From: Corallococcus caeni
GTDB taxonomy: Bacteria > Myxococcota > Myxococcia > Myxococcales > Myxococcaceae
Assembly: GCF_036245865.1 (NCBI RefSeq)
Contig: NZ_BTTW01000005.1
Span: 1 to 64,000, forward strand
Reading direction: 5' to 3'
DNA length: 64,000 bases
The position numbers and the translations under genes were made by a program. Below, piece by piece: positions 53,570 to 62,725 of the stretch (positions are counted from its first letter, which is position 1; every line of letters starts with the position of its first letter). The notes under the pieces are model-generated. The model was not told the DNA's origin and did not search any database. It saw only the letters and a list, made by a program, of their open reading frames with translations.

Positions 53570-54463
53570 TCAGGCGGTGCCTTCCGTGAGCATCTGCTGG
53601 ATCTCCGCCCCGGGGATGACATAGCGCGTCGTGCAGAACTGGCAGGTGGCCTCCGCCTGGCCTTCCTTCGCCAGCAGGTCCTGGAGCTCCTCGCGGCCCA
53701 TGGCGAGCAGCGCGAGCTTCACGCGGTCGCGGCTGCACGAACAGGTGAAGCGCAGGGGGTAGCGCGACATGACCTCCAGGTCCGCCTCCGGCACCAGCGA
53801 GCGCAGCAGGGTCAGCGCCCCGTCCTGCGCGTGCGCCTGCACGGCGGTCTGGAACTGCGCCTTGAGCCGGGTGCCCAGCGCCTTGAAGGCGTCCCTGTCC
53901 CCGTTGGGCAGGGGCTGCACGAGCAGGCCCACCACGGTGCCGAGCGCGTCCTCCTGGCCGTCCACCACGCCGGGCAGCTGCGCCATCATCAGGTGCGAGG
54001 GGACCTGATCCGACTGGTGGAAGTAGCGCTCCAGGTCCGCCACCAGGTCGAAGTGCTCCAGCTCCACGGACGAGCGGTAGTACTCGCCGCCGCCCTGGTC
54101 GCGCAGCACGGACAGGAAGCCGTGGTTCCCGAGCACCGGGCGCCAGTGGTACTTGCCCTCCGTCCCCACGTACTCCACCAGGGTGTTCTTCACGTAGCCG
54201 CGCACGACGCCGTTCGCGTCGCCGTCCACGAAGAGGCCGCGCAGGGGGCCGTCGCACTCCAGTTGCAGGTTGATCCGGGAGTCCGTGCCCTTGCGGAGCG
54301 CGCCCATGAGGGCGGCGGCGGTGAGGCCCTGGGACAGGAGGGCGGCGGAGGCCGGCATGCTCTGGTGCGCGGCGCGGGCCTGGCGGGACAGGGCCCCGGT
54401 GGTGGCGAGGACGAGGCGCAGGTCCGACGCCTTCAACAATCCACTGACGAGCTCATCGGGCAT
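53570..54463 (-). CDS. hslO: Redox-regulated chaperone Hsp33
   Basis: ATG 54463 gives 297 residues. Hsp33 is a holdase activated by oxidation of a zinc-bound Cys switch. The ligands are present as FTCSCSRDRV (C-x-C) and, about 30 residues later, ATCQFCTTRY (C-x2-C), the exact arrangement of the family. The N-terminal domain has LVLATTGALSRQARAAHQSM and QLECDGPLRGLFVDGDANG. Length is normal (290-300). The 162 bp before the phosphoribosyltransferase gene contain no gene. Confidence 0.95.
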   Translation of the reverse strand: MPDELVSGLLKASDLRLVLATTGALSRQARAAHQSMPASAALLSQGLTAAALMGALRKGTDSRINLQLECDGPLRGLFVDGDANGVVRGYVKNTLVEYVGTEGKYHWRPVLGNHGFLSVLRDQGGGEYYRSSVELEHFDLVADLERYFHQSDQVPSHLMMAQLPGVVDGQEDALGTVVGLLVQPLPNGDRDAFKALGTRLKAQFQTAVQAHAQDGALTLLRSLVPEADLEVMSRYPLRFTCSCSRDRVKLALLAMGREELQDLLAKEGQAEATCQFCTTRYVIPGAEIQQMLTEGTA

Positions 54464-54735
54464 AGGGCTGGTTAGCGTGCCCCACCCGTTCGCGCCCGCC
54501 AACGGAAGAGGGACGGGGACGGGACGCCCGCCTGGCGGCCAGCAGTCAGGGCGGGGGGCTGGCATCGCCCGGGCTTATGAGTCGGTGTCTTGCGGCTGGC
54601 ACGGACGGATACGGAAGAAATCCAGCCAGCGTGACGGAACGGCTATAAACCGCCTGTTGGCCGTAGCACCCAGGCCCTGACTTGGGCTCGCGGGGGTCCT
54701 CACCCCACCCGTCCGCGCGCCCCGCTGGAGACTCG
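54464..54735. promoter_or_regulatory. Divergent promoter region, hslO and sdhC
   Basis: The 272-bp gap must hold both promoters. TATAAA at 54644-54649 on the plus strand is a possible -10 element for sdhC, about 85 bp before its start; no good -35 partner is visible at the standard distance. Nothing else is recognised. Confidence 0.3.
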
Positions 54736-55419
54736 ATGAGCACCCAAGCCACCGCCGAAGCCATCACCGACCGGACGCCCCTCTTGAAGTCGCGGCTGGG
54801 TTCGTTCCTCGCCGTGGTGCCCCTGAGCATCTGGGTCATCAACCATCTGTGGGACAACCTGTCCGCCTTCTACGGCGCGACGGCGTGGGAAAAGTCGGTG
54901 ACGGAGTACGCGAACCCGTTCGCCCAGGCGTTCACGTTCATCATCGTCATGCTGCCGCTGCTCATCCACACGGCGTGGGGGCTGGTGCGCATCTTCAGCA
55001 TGAAGCCCAACAACCTCGCCTACAACAACTACGGCAACCTCAAGTACATCGTGCAGCGCGTGGCCGGCCTGGGCGTGCTCGCGTTCCTGGGCGCGCACAT
55101 CTGGCTGGCGTTCCTGCACCCGCGCCTGGTGGAGGGCCACGCGGAGCCCTTCATGGATATCGCGCGGGAGATGCACTACCACGGCCCCACGCTGATGGTT
55201 TACCTGCTGGGCACGCTGGGCACCGCGTACCACCTGGCCAACGGCCTGCAGACCTTCGGCATGGGCTGGGGCATCCTCGCGAGCGACCGCTCCATGCGCC
55301 GCTTCGAGCCCGTCTCCATCCTCATCTTCCTCCTCCTGCTGGCCATGTCCTGGGGCGCCATCTACGCCCTCTACACGGCGGGCGCGGCGTACGGCCCGGC
55401 GGGCCTGGACGTCGGCTGA
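54736..55419 (+). CDS. sdhC: Succinate dehydrogenase cytochrome b558-type membrane subunit
   Basis: ATG 54736 starts a 227-residue protein with five predicted membrane helices, matching the single-subunit diheme anchor of Bacillus-type succinate dehydrogenase/fumarate reductase. Candidate haem His lie in WVINHLWDNL, LLIHTAWGLV, LGAHIWLAFL and GTAYHLANGL. It anchors SdhAB and passes electrons to quinone. The catalytic genes sdhA and sdhB, which normally follow, are absent: a bidirectional terminator and the convergent ssb gene come next. The subunits may be encoded elsewhere. Confidence 0.9.
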   Translation: MSTQATAEAITDRTPLLKSRLGSFLAVVPLSIWVINHLWDNLSAFYGATAWEKSVTEYANPFAQAFTFIIVMLPLLIHTAWGLVRIFSMKPNNLAYNNYGNLKYIVQRVAGLGVLAFLGAHIWLAFLHPRLVEGHAEPFMDIAREMHYHGPTLMVYLLGTLGTAYHLANGLQTFGMGWGILASDRSMRRFEPVSILIFLLLLAMSWGAIYALYTAGAAYGPAGLDVG

Positions 55420-55470
55420 AGCAGGCCGCGAGGCCGGGGCGCTTCAACCGAAGCGCCCCCTGAAAACACG

Positions 55471-55511
55471 ACCGGCCGCCCCTGACATCCAGGAGCGGCC
55501 GGTTCGCTTTT
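55471..55511. terminator. Bidirectional terminator between sdhC and ssb
   Basis: ACCGGCCGC-C-CCTG and CAGG-A-GCGGCCGGT form a 13-bp stem with one internal mismatch and a 5-base loop (55471-55503). On the plus strand TTCGCTTTT follows; on the minus strand CGTGTTTTCAG follows, so both convergent genes are served. Confidence 0.75.
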
Positions 55512-55532
55512 CAAGGGCAGAGGCCCCAGGCG

Positions 55533-56051
55533 TCAGAACGGGATGTCTTCGTCCGCCGCGCCGCCGTGGCCGCCACCGCCCATGCCGCCACCGTCGTCCA
55601 TGCCCATGGGAGGCGGCTGGCCGTAGTCGTCACGCCCCTGGGAGTAGCCGCCGTTGCCCTGCTGCTGCCGGCGCCCACCGCCATTGCTCGCGCCGCCGCT
55701 GTAGCCCTCACCGGCGTCACGGCCGCCGAGGAAGGTGACGGAGGTGGCGACGACCTCGGTGGTGTAGTTCTTCTTGTTCTCCTTATCCATCCACTCGCGC
55801 GTCTGCAGACGGCCTTCGACGAAGCACTGCCGCCCCTTCTTGAGGTACTCGCCGCACAGCTCCGCGAGCTTTCCCCAGACGACGATGCGGTGCCACTCGG
55901 TGCGCTCCTGCTTCTGGCCGTTCTTGTCGTTCCAGCTCTCGCTCGTCGCGATGCGGAAGTTCGCCACGGCCTGACCGCCCGGGGTGAAGCGCACCTCGGG
56001 GTCCGCCCCGAGATTGCCGATGAGAATGACCTTGTTCACGCCTCCAGCCAT
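55533..56051 (-). CDS. ssb: Single-stranded DNA-binding protein
   Basis: ATG 56051 follows GGGAGGAAAC. The 172-residue protein has an OB-fold ([20 protein letters not shown], then [20 protein letters not shown], with [20 protein letters not shown]) over about 110 residues. A Gly/Gln-rich flexible linker follows, ending in the acidic tip DEDIPF that binds partner repair proteins. Length and tip are typical. It is separate from any rpsF/rpsR or recombination gene. Confidence 0.96.
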   Translation of the reverse strand: MAGGVNKVILIGNLGADPEVRFTPGGQAVANFRIATSESWNDKNGQKQERTEWHRIVVWGKLAELCGEYLKKGRQCFVEGRLQTREWMDKENKKNYTTEVVATSVTFLGGRDAGEGYSGGASNGGGRRQQQGNGGYSQGRDDYGQPPPMGMDDGGGMGGGGHGGAADEDIPF

Positions 56052-56257
56052 GTTTCCTCCCGATACCTGACCCACCGACGGGTCAGGTGCACCCTGCGAG
56101 GCCACACGCCCCGACAGGTCCTTCAGCCCATAGCATCCACCACTGACATTCCCCCGGCCACAAAACGGCCAGGGCCAGTGGGGACGCACGCCTGCCTGCT
56201 CCCCGGGCGGGAGGCGCCAGGGATTCCAGGGACTTGGGAATGATGGGGGGGAACCCC

Positions 56258-56284
56258 CCGCCCGGACGCGGGGCGTCCGGGCGG
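56258..56284 (-). terminator. Strong hairpin downstream of the dacB-like gene
   Basis: A 12-bp perfect stem (CCGCCCGGACGC at 56258-56269, GCGTCCGGGCGG at 56273-56284) with a 3-base loop lies 20 bp after the minus-strand dacB-like stop. A second short dyad of G and C runs adjoins it. No T-run is present, so intrinsic termination is uncertain. Confidence 0.45.
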
Positions 56285-56303
56285 CGGTGCGGCGTGAAGC
56301 GGA

Positions 56304-58568
56304 CTACCCGCCCGGGCGGAGGACGCCGGAGGCGGGGACGACGTTGGGCGTGGCGGACGCGGGCGCGACCACCTGGACGGGCTGGGCGCGCTGGGAGGTC
56401 CGGGCCTCGGCCGTCTTGGTGGTGAGGGTGGAGTCCAGCCCCTTGGCGAAGGCGACGAGCTGCGCATCCGTCCCGCCGGAGCCCAGCTTGCGCAGGGACT
56501 TCCAGAACGGGTGCGTGGTGTCACCGGCCTTCACCAGGCCCTGGGCCAGCAGCGGCACGGTCGCGTCGCGCTCGGCGGGGCTCGCGGCGCGCAGGGTGGC
56601 CACCAGCTCCTCGGGGGCCGTGCGGGCCACTTCGCCCAGGCCGTCCACCAGCTCCTCCTGCGCCTGCGCATCACGGGCGACGTCCGCCGCGCGGCACAGC
56701 TCCAGCACGCGGGCCAGGGCCTCCGTGTTCCCGCCGGACGCCAGCTCCACCATGCTGCTCACGCCGGGCACGCCCACCGACAGGGCGTGGGCCACCTGAC
56801 GCAGGCGGCCGTAGACGTCATCCGTGGCGGAGTAGCTGTCCAGGAGCGTGCGCGTGCCCAGGTAGTCGTGCGGGTTGGACTGGTAGAGGCTCTCCGCCAG
56901 CACGGCGCGCACGGCGGGGTCGCGCTCGCTGCGCCACGCGGTGCGCAGGAAGCCGATGTTGCGTTGGTCCCGCTGCTTGCCCAGCTCCAGGTAGGTCTTC
57001 ACGCGGTTGGCGATGTCCGGCAGGCCGGACTGGGGCTTCTGGCCTTCATTGAGGGAGGCCAGCGCGTTGCCCGGCCCCAGCGTGGAGCCGGTGGCGGCGA
57101 CAGCGGCGCCCAGCGCGTCCATGCCCGCGACGACGGGACCGGCGCGGCCCGCGTAGTCGTTGACCATGATGGAGAAGGAGAACTTCTCCCCGCCCGCGGA
57201 CTGCACGTAGCCGCTGAGCGCGGAGACGCCCTCCAGGGTGCCCGTCTTGGCGCGCAGCCGGCCCACGGCGTCCGTGCCGTCGAAGCGGTACTTGAGCGTG
57301 CCGTCCTTGCCGGCGATGCCCAGCGAGGACAGGTACTCCGGGGCCAGCGGGAAGCGCTCGTACATGTGGCGCAGGAGCCGGTCCACCTGCGCGGTGGAGA
57401 AGCGGTTGGCGTCGTTGAGACCGCTGCCGTTCTTCATCACGTAGGTGCCGCGCGGGATGCCCACGTCGCGCTCCAGGAACTCCTCCACCACGTCGATGCC
57501 CTTGGCGAACGAGCCCGGCGCGCCCCTCAGCTCCGCGCCCATGGTCTTGAGCAGCGTCTCCGCGACGAAGTTGCTGGAGAGCTTGTTGAGGCGCTTGAGG
57601 ACGATGTCGAACGTGTCGGACTGGGACACGTGCACGACCTTCGCGCGCGACGGCGTCAGGCCCTGCTTCACCTTGCCCTTCACCTTCACGCCGCGCGACA
57701 CGAGCAGCTGCTTGAGCGACCCGCCGAAGTACATGGGCGGGCTGTCGATCTTCTTCCAGACGCTCACGGCGCCGCGCTCGTCGGGGACCTGCCCCTTGAC
57801 GATGATCTTCTGCTTCTCACCGAACGCGTCGGACTTCACGGACACGCGCCGCGCGCGGCCGGGGCCGCTGGTGACGGTGCTGTCCACGACGAAGAAGTCG
57901 CTGGGCGGCTCCATGTCCACCACGGCCTTGCCACCGGGGGCGGAGCGCACGTAGACGGCCACGGCGTTCCAGTTGAGGCTCACCGCGCCGGTGGGCGCCA
58001 TGTACGCGCGGTCGGAGTCCTCCTGGTCGTAGCCGGGCGGCGTGCGCTCCGGGTCGAACCAGGAGTCGTCCACGACGATGTCCTGCACCTCCTTGAGGCC
58101 CGCGTGGAGCAGCTCGGAGGTGATGCCGTAGAGGCGCTCGGTGGTGATGGTGGGATCACCCTTGCCGCGCACGTAGAGCGTCTTGACCTTGCCGTCGGCC
58201 GGCATCTCCGGCTCGACGAGGAACTCCGTCTCGTAGCGGTACTCCGGCCCCAGCGCGACGAGCGCCGCGGAGGACGTGACGAGCTTCACGTTGGAGGCGG
58301 GGTTGAGCAGCTCGTCCGCGTTGTGGCTGAACACCACGGTGCCGTCGTCCAGGCTCTGCATGTGCACGCCGACGCGGCTGCTCTTGAGCGCGGTGCGCTG
58401 CATCACCTGAACGAGCGCGTTCTTCAGCGCCTCGCGTTCAGCCTTTTTGTCGGCGGACGGCGACGCAGCCAACGTGGCGGAAGGAAGCCACAAGGCAATG
58501 GCGGTCGCTGCCCAGAAGGGTCTGGTTCGAAAAACCTGCACGCACGCTCCGGGGAAGTCGCGATCCAT
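56304..58568 (-). CDS. dacB: D-alanyl-D-alanine carboxypeptidase/endopeptidase, PBP4 (DacB) family, with C-terminal extension
   Basis: The 754-residue protein has a signal peptide cleaved near ATLAA. The active-site Ser and Lys are S92 and K95 (PASNVKLVTSS), the SxN motif is in LNKLSSNFVAETL, and KTG is in RAKTGTLEGVSA near 441. GPEYRYETEF and VRGKGDPTIT flank the S13-family insertion. It trims or cleaves peptidoglycan cross-links in the periplasm. The catalytic domain ends near 500 (E. coli DacB is 477); about 250 extra residues follow, helical and HEAT-like, ending in a Pro/Ala/Val tail. That extension is unusual for the family, and its role is unknown. Divergent from the peptide transporter genes. 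Confidence 0.9.
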   Translation of the reverse strand: MDRDFPGACVQVFRTRPFWAATAIALWLPSATLAASPSADKKAEREALKNALVQVMQRTALKSSRVGVHMQSLDDGTVVFSHNADELLNPASNVKLVTSSAALVALGPEYRYETEFLVEPEMPADGKVKTLYVRGKGDPTITTERLYGITSELLHAGLKEVQDIVVDDSWFDPERTPPGYDQEDSDRAYMAPTGAVSLNWNAVAVYVRSAPGGKAVVDMEPPSDFFVVDSTVTSGPGRARRVSVKSDAFGEKQKIIVKGQVPDERGAVSVWKKIDSPPMYFGGSLKQLLVSRGVKVKGKVKQGLTPSRAKVVHVSQSDTFDIVLKRLNKLSSNFVAETLLKTMGAELRGAPGSFAKGIDVVEEFLERDVGIPRGTYVMKNGSGLNDANRFSTAQVDRLLRHMYERFPLAPEYLSSLGIAGKDGTLKYRFDGTDAVGRLRAKTGTLEGVSALSGYVQSAGGEKFSFSIMVNDYAGRAGPVVAGMDALGAAVAATGSTLGPGNALASLNEGQKPQSGLPDIANRVKTYLELGKQRDQRNIGFLRTAWRSERDPAVRAVLAESLYQSNPHDYLGTRTLLDSYSATDDVYGRLRQVAHALSVGVPGVSSMVELASGGNTEALARVLELCRAADVARDAQAQEELVDGLGEVARTAPEELVATLRAASPAERDATVPLLAQGLVKAGDTTHPFWKSLRKLGSGGTDAQLVAFAKGLDSTLTTKTAEARTSQRAQPVQVVAPASATPNVVPASGVLRPGG

Positions 58569-58714
58569 TATGAAGAAGGGACGAAAGGGGCGGCAAGGGT
58601 GGGGGGTGAATGCACGGCCGCTGCTACCCTGCCCGCCTGCCTGCTTCCTGGAAACAGGAAGGCGCCTGTCGCAGCATGGACGCTCCGCCTGACATCCACC
58701 TCGTGACAGACGCC

Positions 58715-60292
58715 ATGCCTCCCCTGCCCTTTCGTGCCGTCCGGGTGTTCGTCGTCGCGCTGGCGCTGGCGCTTGACTCCGGCTGCCGGGCCCCGGCGCC
58801 GCCCGCGGGCATCACGGTGTTGTTGGAGGCCCCACCGGACAGCCTGGATGATCGCTTCGCCCTCACGGCCCATGGACAGCGGCTGGCGCAGCTCATCAGC
58901 CCGGGGCTCCTCACCTTCGATGACGCCAGCCGGCCGGTGCCCCAGCTGGCGGAGTCCTTCCGGGAGGTCTCCCCCACGGTGATGGAGTTCGTCCTGCGCC
59001 CGGGGCTCACCTTCCACGACGGCAGCGCCCTCACCGCCGAGGACGTGAAGGCCACCTTCGACGCCTTGCGGGATCCGAAGCTGGGCAGCCCCAAGCGCGA
59101 GCGGTACGAGCCGGTGGACCGGGTGGAGGTGGTGGACGCCCGCACGGTGCGCTTCCACCTGAAGCGCCCCTATGCGCCGCTGCTCGCGGAGCTGTCCGCG
59201 GCCATCCTTCCTTCCGAGCGCGTGGGGCCCGGAGGCATCGAGGCGCAAGGGGCGCATCCGGTGGGCGCGGGCCCGTTCCGGTTCGAGTCGTGGCCGGACG
59301 AGGAGCACCTGACGCTGGTGCCCTTCGAGGGCTGGCATGGAGGCAAGCCCGCCGTGTCGCGGCTGACGTTCCGGGTGGTGCGCGACGAGACGACGCGGGT
59401 GCTGGAGCTGCTCAAGGGACGCGCGGACCTGGTGGTGAACAACGTGTCGCCGGCGGTGCTGCCCGCGCTCCGGGAGGCGCCGCACCTGCGCGTGGTGACG
59501 AAGCCGGGCACGGGCTTCACGTACCTGGGGCTCAACCTGCGCGAGGGGCCGCTCGCGGACGTGCGCGTGAGGCAGGCGCTGTGCCACCTCATCGACGTGC
59601 GCCCGCTGGTGGAGCACAAGCTGCACGGGCTGGCGGAGCCCGCGTCCAGCATGCTGCCCCGCGAGCACTGGGCGTTCACGGCCACGCCAGGGTGCGGCTA
59701 CGCGCCGGAGGAAGCGGCCCGGCTGCTGGACGCGGCGGGGTATCCGGATCCGGATGGGCCTGGGGGGCGGCCGCGTTTGTCCTTCACGTTCAAGACGAGC
59801 ACGGACCGCTTCCGGCGCGCGGTGGCGCTGGTGCTCAAGGAGCAGTTGGCGAAGGGCGGCGTGGCGGTGGAGGTGCGGGCGCTGGAGTTCGGGACGTTCT
59901 TCGAGGACGTGCGCCGGGGACGCTTCGAGCTGTTCACGTTGAAGTGGGCCGCCGTGATGGAGCCGGACCTGCTCCGGGGCGCGTTCCATTCCGCGAACAT
60001 CCCCGGGCCGGAGAACCACTGGGGCGGGTTCAACCGGGGCGCGCTGAAGGACCCGGCGCTGGACCGCGTGCTGGACGCGGCGACGCAGGCGTCGCGGGAG
60101 GAACGCAAGACGCTGTACGCGGAGGCGCAGCGGGAGCTGGACGCGGACCTGCCCGTCATCCCGCTGTGGCATGAGGCGAGCGTCGCTGTGGTGTCCTCGA
60201 GGCTCGCGGACTTCGAGCCCAGCGCGCATGGCCTGCTGCTGCCGCTGGCGAAGGCACGCGAAGTGACGCCCGAGCGAGGGGGCACACCGTGA
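58715..60292 (+). CDS. Oligopeptide ABC transporter substrate-binding lipoprotein (family 5)
   Basis: ATG 58715 places a lipoprotein signal at the N-terminus (ALALALDSGC); an ATG at 58676 is an alternative. The 525-residue protein has the family-5 layout: PVPQLAESFREVSPTVMEF, FVLRPGLTFHDGSALTAEDV, GTGFTYLGLNLREGPLADVR and VRQALCHLIDVRPLVEHKL, with LPVIPLWHEASVAVVS near the end. It binds di/oligopeptides or nickel-like cargo outside the inner membrane. The two permease genes follow. Selectivity cannot be told. Confidence 0.92.
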   Translation: MPPLPFRAVRVFVVALALALDSGCRAPAPPAGITVLLEAPPDSLDDRFALTAHGQRLAQLISPGLLTFDDASRPVPQLAESFREVSPTVMEFVLRPGLTFHDGSALTAEDVKATFDALRDPKLGSPKRERYEPVDRVEVVDARTVRFHLKRPYAPLLAELSAAILPSERVGPGGIEAQGAHPVGAGPFRFESWPDEEHLTLVPFEGWHGGKPAVSRLTFRVVRDETTRVLELLKGRADLVVNNVSPAVLPALREAPHLRVVTKPGTGFTYLGLNLREGPLADVRVRQALCHLIDVRPLVEHKLHGLAEPASSMLPREHWAFTATPGCGYAPEEAARLLDAAGYPDPDGPGGRPRLSFTFKTSTDRFRRAVALVLKEQLAKGGVAVEVRALEFGTFFEDVRRGRFELFTLKWAAVMEPDLLRGAFHSANIPGPENHWGGFNRGALKDPALDRVLDAATQASREERKTLYAEAQRELDADLPVIPLWHEASVAVVSSRLADFEPSAHGLLLPLAKAREVTPERGGTP

Positions 60293-60368
60293 GCGGGCAT
60301 CCGGAGCGCATCGCGCCCGCGAGCGCACCGCTGTCGCGGGCTCGGGTTGCCACGTCGCGGAGGGCGCC

Positions 60369-61283
60369 ATGAGCCGGCGGTTGATGTCCGCGGTCATCGC
60401 GATGGTGGGGGCGTTGCTGCTCGTGTCGCTGTTCCTGCACCTCGTGCCGGGCGACCCGGTGGACGTGATGCTGGGGGAACAGGCGACGCAGGTGGACCGC
60501 GCGGCGCTGCGGCAGGCCGTGGGGTTGGACCTGCCGTGGTACGCGCAGCTCTGGACGTTCGCTCGCGACCTGGCCACCGGGGAGCTGCGCACGTCGCTGC
60601 CTCCGTTTCAGCGCAAGGTGCTTCCGGCCCTGGGCGCGGCGCTGCCGTACACGCTGCTGCTCACGGTGGCGGCCATGGCCGTGTCGCTGGTGCTGGCGCT
60701 GCCCCTGGGCGTGATGGCGGCGGCGCGGCGTGGAACTCCGGTGGACGCGGCGGCGATGGGCGTGTCCGTCGCGGGGGTCGCCCTGCCCCGCTTCTGGTTG
60801 GGCCCCGTGCTCATCATCCTCTTCGCGCTGAAGCTGGACTGGCTGCCCGTGTCCGGCGCGGAGTCGTGGAAGCACCTGGTGCTGCCCGCGTTCACGCTGG
60901 GCACCGCGCTCGCCGCGTTCCTCGCGCGGATGACTCGCGCCACGATGCTCGAAGCGCTGCGCGAGGATTACGTCACCGTGGCCCGGGCCAAGGGGCTGTC
61001 TCCCCGCGTGGTGTTGTGGAAGCACGCCTTCCGCAACGCGCTGCTGCCACTGGTGACCGTGCTGGGCCTGGAGTTCGGCGCGTTGCTGGGCGGTGCCATC
61101 GTGACGGAGAAGGTGTTCGCATGGCCGGGCATGGGCACGCTGCTGCTCACCGCCATCGAGAAGCGCGACTACAACACCGTGCGCGCGACGGTGCTCCTCT
61201 TCACCTTCAGCTACGTCCTGGTCAACACGCTCACGGACGTGGCCTATGCGTGGGTCGACCCTCGCGTGCGGAGGCGCTCGTGA
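60369..61283 (+). CDS. ABC transporter permease, DppB/OppB type
   Basis: The 304-residue protein has six membrane helices. The EAA-type cytoplasmic loop that contacts the ATPase is EALREDYVTVARAKGLSPRV. HLVPGDPVDVMLGEQAT near the N-terminus and EFGALLGGAIVTEKVFAWPG near the C-terminus are typical of DppB. It starts 76 bp after the binding-protein gene and overlaps the next permease gene at its stop (TGA inside GTGA). Confidence 0.93.
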   Translation: MSRRLMSAVIAMVGALLLVSLFLHLVPGDPVDVMLGEQATQVDRAALRQAVGLDLPWYAQLWTFARDLATGELRTSLPPFQRKVLPALGAALPYTLLLTVAAMAVSLVLALPLGVMAAARRGTPVDAAAMGVSVAGVALPRFWLGPVLIILFALKLDWLPVSGAESWKHLVLPAFTLGTALAAFLARMTRATMLEALREDYVTVARAKGLSPRVVLWKHAFRNALLPLVTVLGLEFGALLGGAIVTEKVFAWPGMGTLLLTAIEKRDYNTVRATVLLFTFSYVLVNTLTDVAYAWVDPRVRRRS

Positions 61284-62113
61284 GCACGGCCCACCGCTTC
61301 CGGCTTCACTCCTGGGGCGCCCGGTTCGGGCTCGCCGTCGCATGCGTCTGGGTGTTCACCGCGCTGTTCGCGCCGTGGCTCAGCCCCCACTCGCCGGACG
61401 CCATCGACCTCACGCGCGAGCTGTCGCCTCCGACGTCCGGCCACCTGCTGGGCACGGGGGAGAACGGCATCGACGTGCTCACCCACGTTCTCTACGGCGC
61501 GCGCGTGTCGCTGGAGGTGTCCTTCTTCGCCGTGGTGCTGTCCGCCGCGGTGGGCATCACGCTGGGCGGCATCGCGGGCTACGCGGGCGGGCTCGTGGAC
61601 GAAGCGCTGATGCGGCTGGTGGACGTGCTGCTCGCCTTCCCCGGCATCCTGCTGGCGCTGTTCATCACCTCTGTGCTGGGCCCCAGCCTCGCGAACGTCG
61701 TGTTCGCGCTCTCCTTCACCGGATGGACGGGCTACGCGCGGCTGACGCGTGGACAGGTGCTCACCCTGCGCGAGCGTGACTACGTGCAGGCCGCTCGGGC
61801 CCTGGGCAGCGGTCCGGGCCGCATCCTCGTGCGGCACCTGCTGCCCAACGCGGCGGGGCCGCTGCTCGTGCAGGCGACCTTCGCGCTGCCGGGCGCCATC
61901 GTCGCGGAGGCGTCCCTGAGCTTCCTGGGGCTGGGCGTCCCCCCGGGCACCCCATCGTGGGGCGCGCTTGTGGACCAGGGAACGCAGTACCTGCTGGTGG
62001 CGCCACACGTGGCCCTCTTCCCCGGCATCGCGCTGGCGCTCACCGTGCTGGGCTTCAACCTCCTGGGCGATGCGCTGCGCGACGCGATGGATCCGCGCCA
62101 CGAGGGCCGGTGA
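61280..62113 (+). CDS. ABC transporter permease, DppC/OppC type
   Basis: GTG 61280 overlaps the DppB stop. The 277-residue protein has the OppC N-terminal domain (APWLSPHSPDAIDLTRELSP), HLLGTGENGIDVLTHVLYGA and the EAA loop LRERDYVQAARALGSGPGRI. LSFLGLGVPPGTPSWGALVD and DALRDAMDPR follow. It pairs with the preceding permease to form the channel. The dppD/dppF ATPase genes that normally follow are missing; dtd comes next, so ATPases must be provided from elsewhere. Confidence 0.93.
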   Translation: MSTAHRFRLHSWGARFGLAVACVWVFTALFAPWLSPHSPDAIDLTRELSPPTSGHLLGTGENGIDVLTHVLYGARVSLEVSFFAVVLSAAVGITLGGIAGYAGGLVDEALMRLVDVLLAFPGILLALFITSVLGPSLANVVFALSFTGWTGYARLTRGQVLTLRERDYVQAARALGSGPGRILVRHLLPNAAGPLLVQATFALPGAIVAEASLSFLGLGVPPGTPSWGALVDQGTQYLLVAPHVALFPGIALALTVLGFNLLGDALRDAMDPRHEGR

Positions 62114-62167
62114 CTTGAAGGCCCCGGGCGTCCCTGGCAGGAAGCAGGGACGAAAGGGAGTGAACCC

Positions 62168-62629
62168 ATGAAGGCCGTGGTGCAGCGGGTCCTGGAAGCG
62201 TCGGTGACGGTGGACGGTCAGCGCGTGAGCGAGATGGGTCCGGGCCTGCTCGTGCTGCTGGGCGTGGGCAAGGGCGACACCGACGCGGACCTGACGTGGA
62301 TGGTGGAGAAGCTGGCCACGCTGCGCATCTTCGAGGACGCCGACGGCAAGATGAACCTGTCGCTGGAGGACACCTCCAAGCACCTCATCGTCGTCAGCCA
62401 GTTCACCCTCTACGGCGATGCACGCAAGGGCCGCCGGCCCAGCTTCATCGACGCGATGGAGCCCGTCGCAGCGAAGGCCCTCTACGAGCGCGCGTGCGAA
62501 GCGCTGCGCCAGCGAGGCCTCACCGTGGGCACCGGCATCTTCGCCGCGGACATGAAGGTCGCGCTCGTCAACGACGGGCCCGTCACCATCCTCCTGGAGA
62601 GCCCACCGAAGGCCGCGGCTCCGGCCTGA
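62168..62629 (+). CDS. dtd: D-aminoacyl-tRNA deacylase
   Basis: The 153-residue enzyme hydrolyses D-amino acids mischarged on tRNA. Its cross-subunit active site is built from [19 protein letters not shown] and [15 protein letters not shown], both intact. [20 protein letters not shown] is the usual start; AAAGGGAG precedes the ATG 62168. Length is typical (about 150). An 8-bp hairpin (CGTCCCTG with CAGGGACG) lies immediately before the ribosome site at 62129-62152. Confidence 0.95.
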   Translation: MKAVVQRVLEASVTVDGQRVSEMGPGLLVLLGVGKGDTDADLTWMVEKLATLRIFEDADGKMNLSLEDTSKHLIVVSQFTLYGDARKGRRPSFIDAMEPVAAKALYERACEALRQRGLTVGTGIFAADMKVALVNDGPVTILLESPPKAAAPA

Positions 62630-62653
62630 GCCCCCGCCAGGCGGCGTTGTCCC

Positions 62654-62678
62654 AACCTGTCCGACTGTCGGACAGGTT
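62654..62678 (+). terminator. Perfect hairpin after dtd
   Basis: AACCTGTCCGA and TCGGACAGGTT form an 11-bp perfect inverted repeat with a 3-base loop, 25 bp after the dtd stop, followed by only one further T before C. It may be a weak intrinsic terminator or an operator; the TGTCCGA-N3-TCGGACA core is a good dimer site. Confidence 0.5.
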
Positions 62679-62725
62679 TCGACTGCTCGGACGGCACGGG
62701 AGTCCCCAGCCATGGCTCCGAAGGC

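Noticed and set aside
54590-54615. Possible -24/-12 sequence beginning TGGCAC before sdhC
   Set aside because: The GC of the -12 element is missing at the fixed spacing.
58644-62152. Similar hairpins before the binding-protein gene (58644) and dtd (62129) as a dispersed repeat family
   Set aside because: They share only a short GGAAGCAGG-like core; sequence and loop differ, so common origin is not supported.
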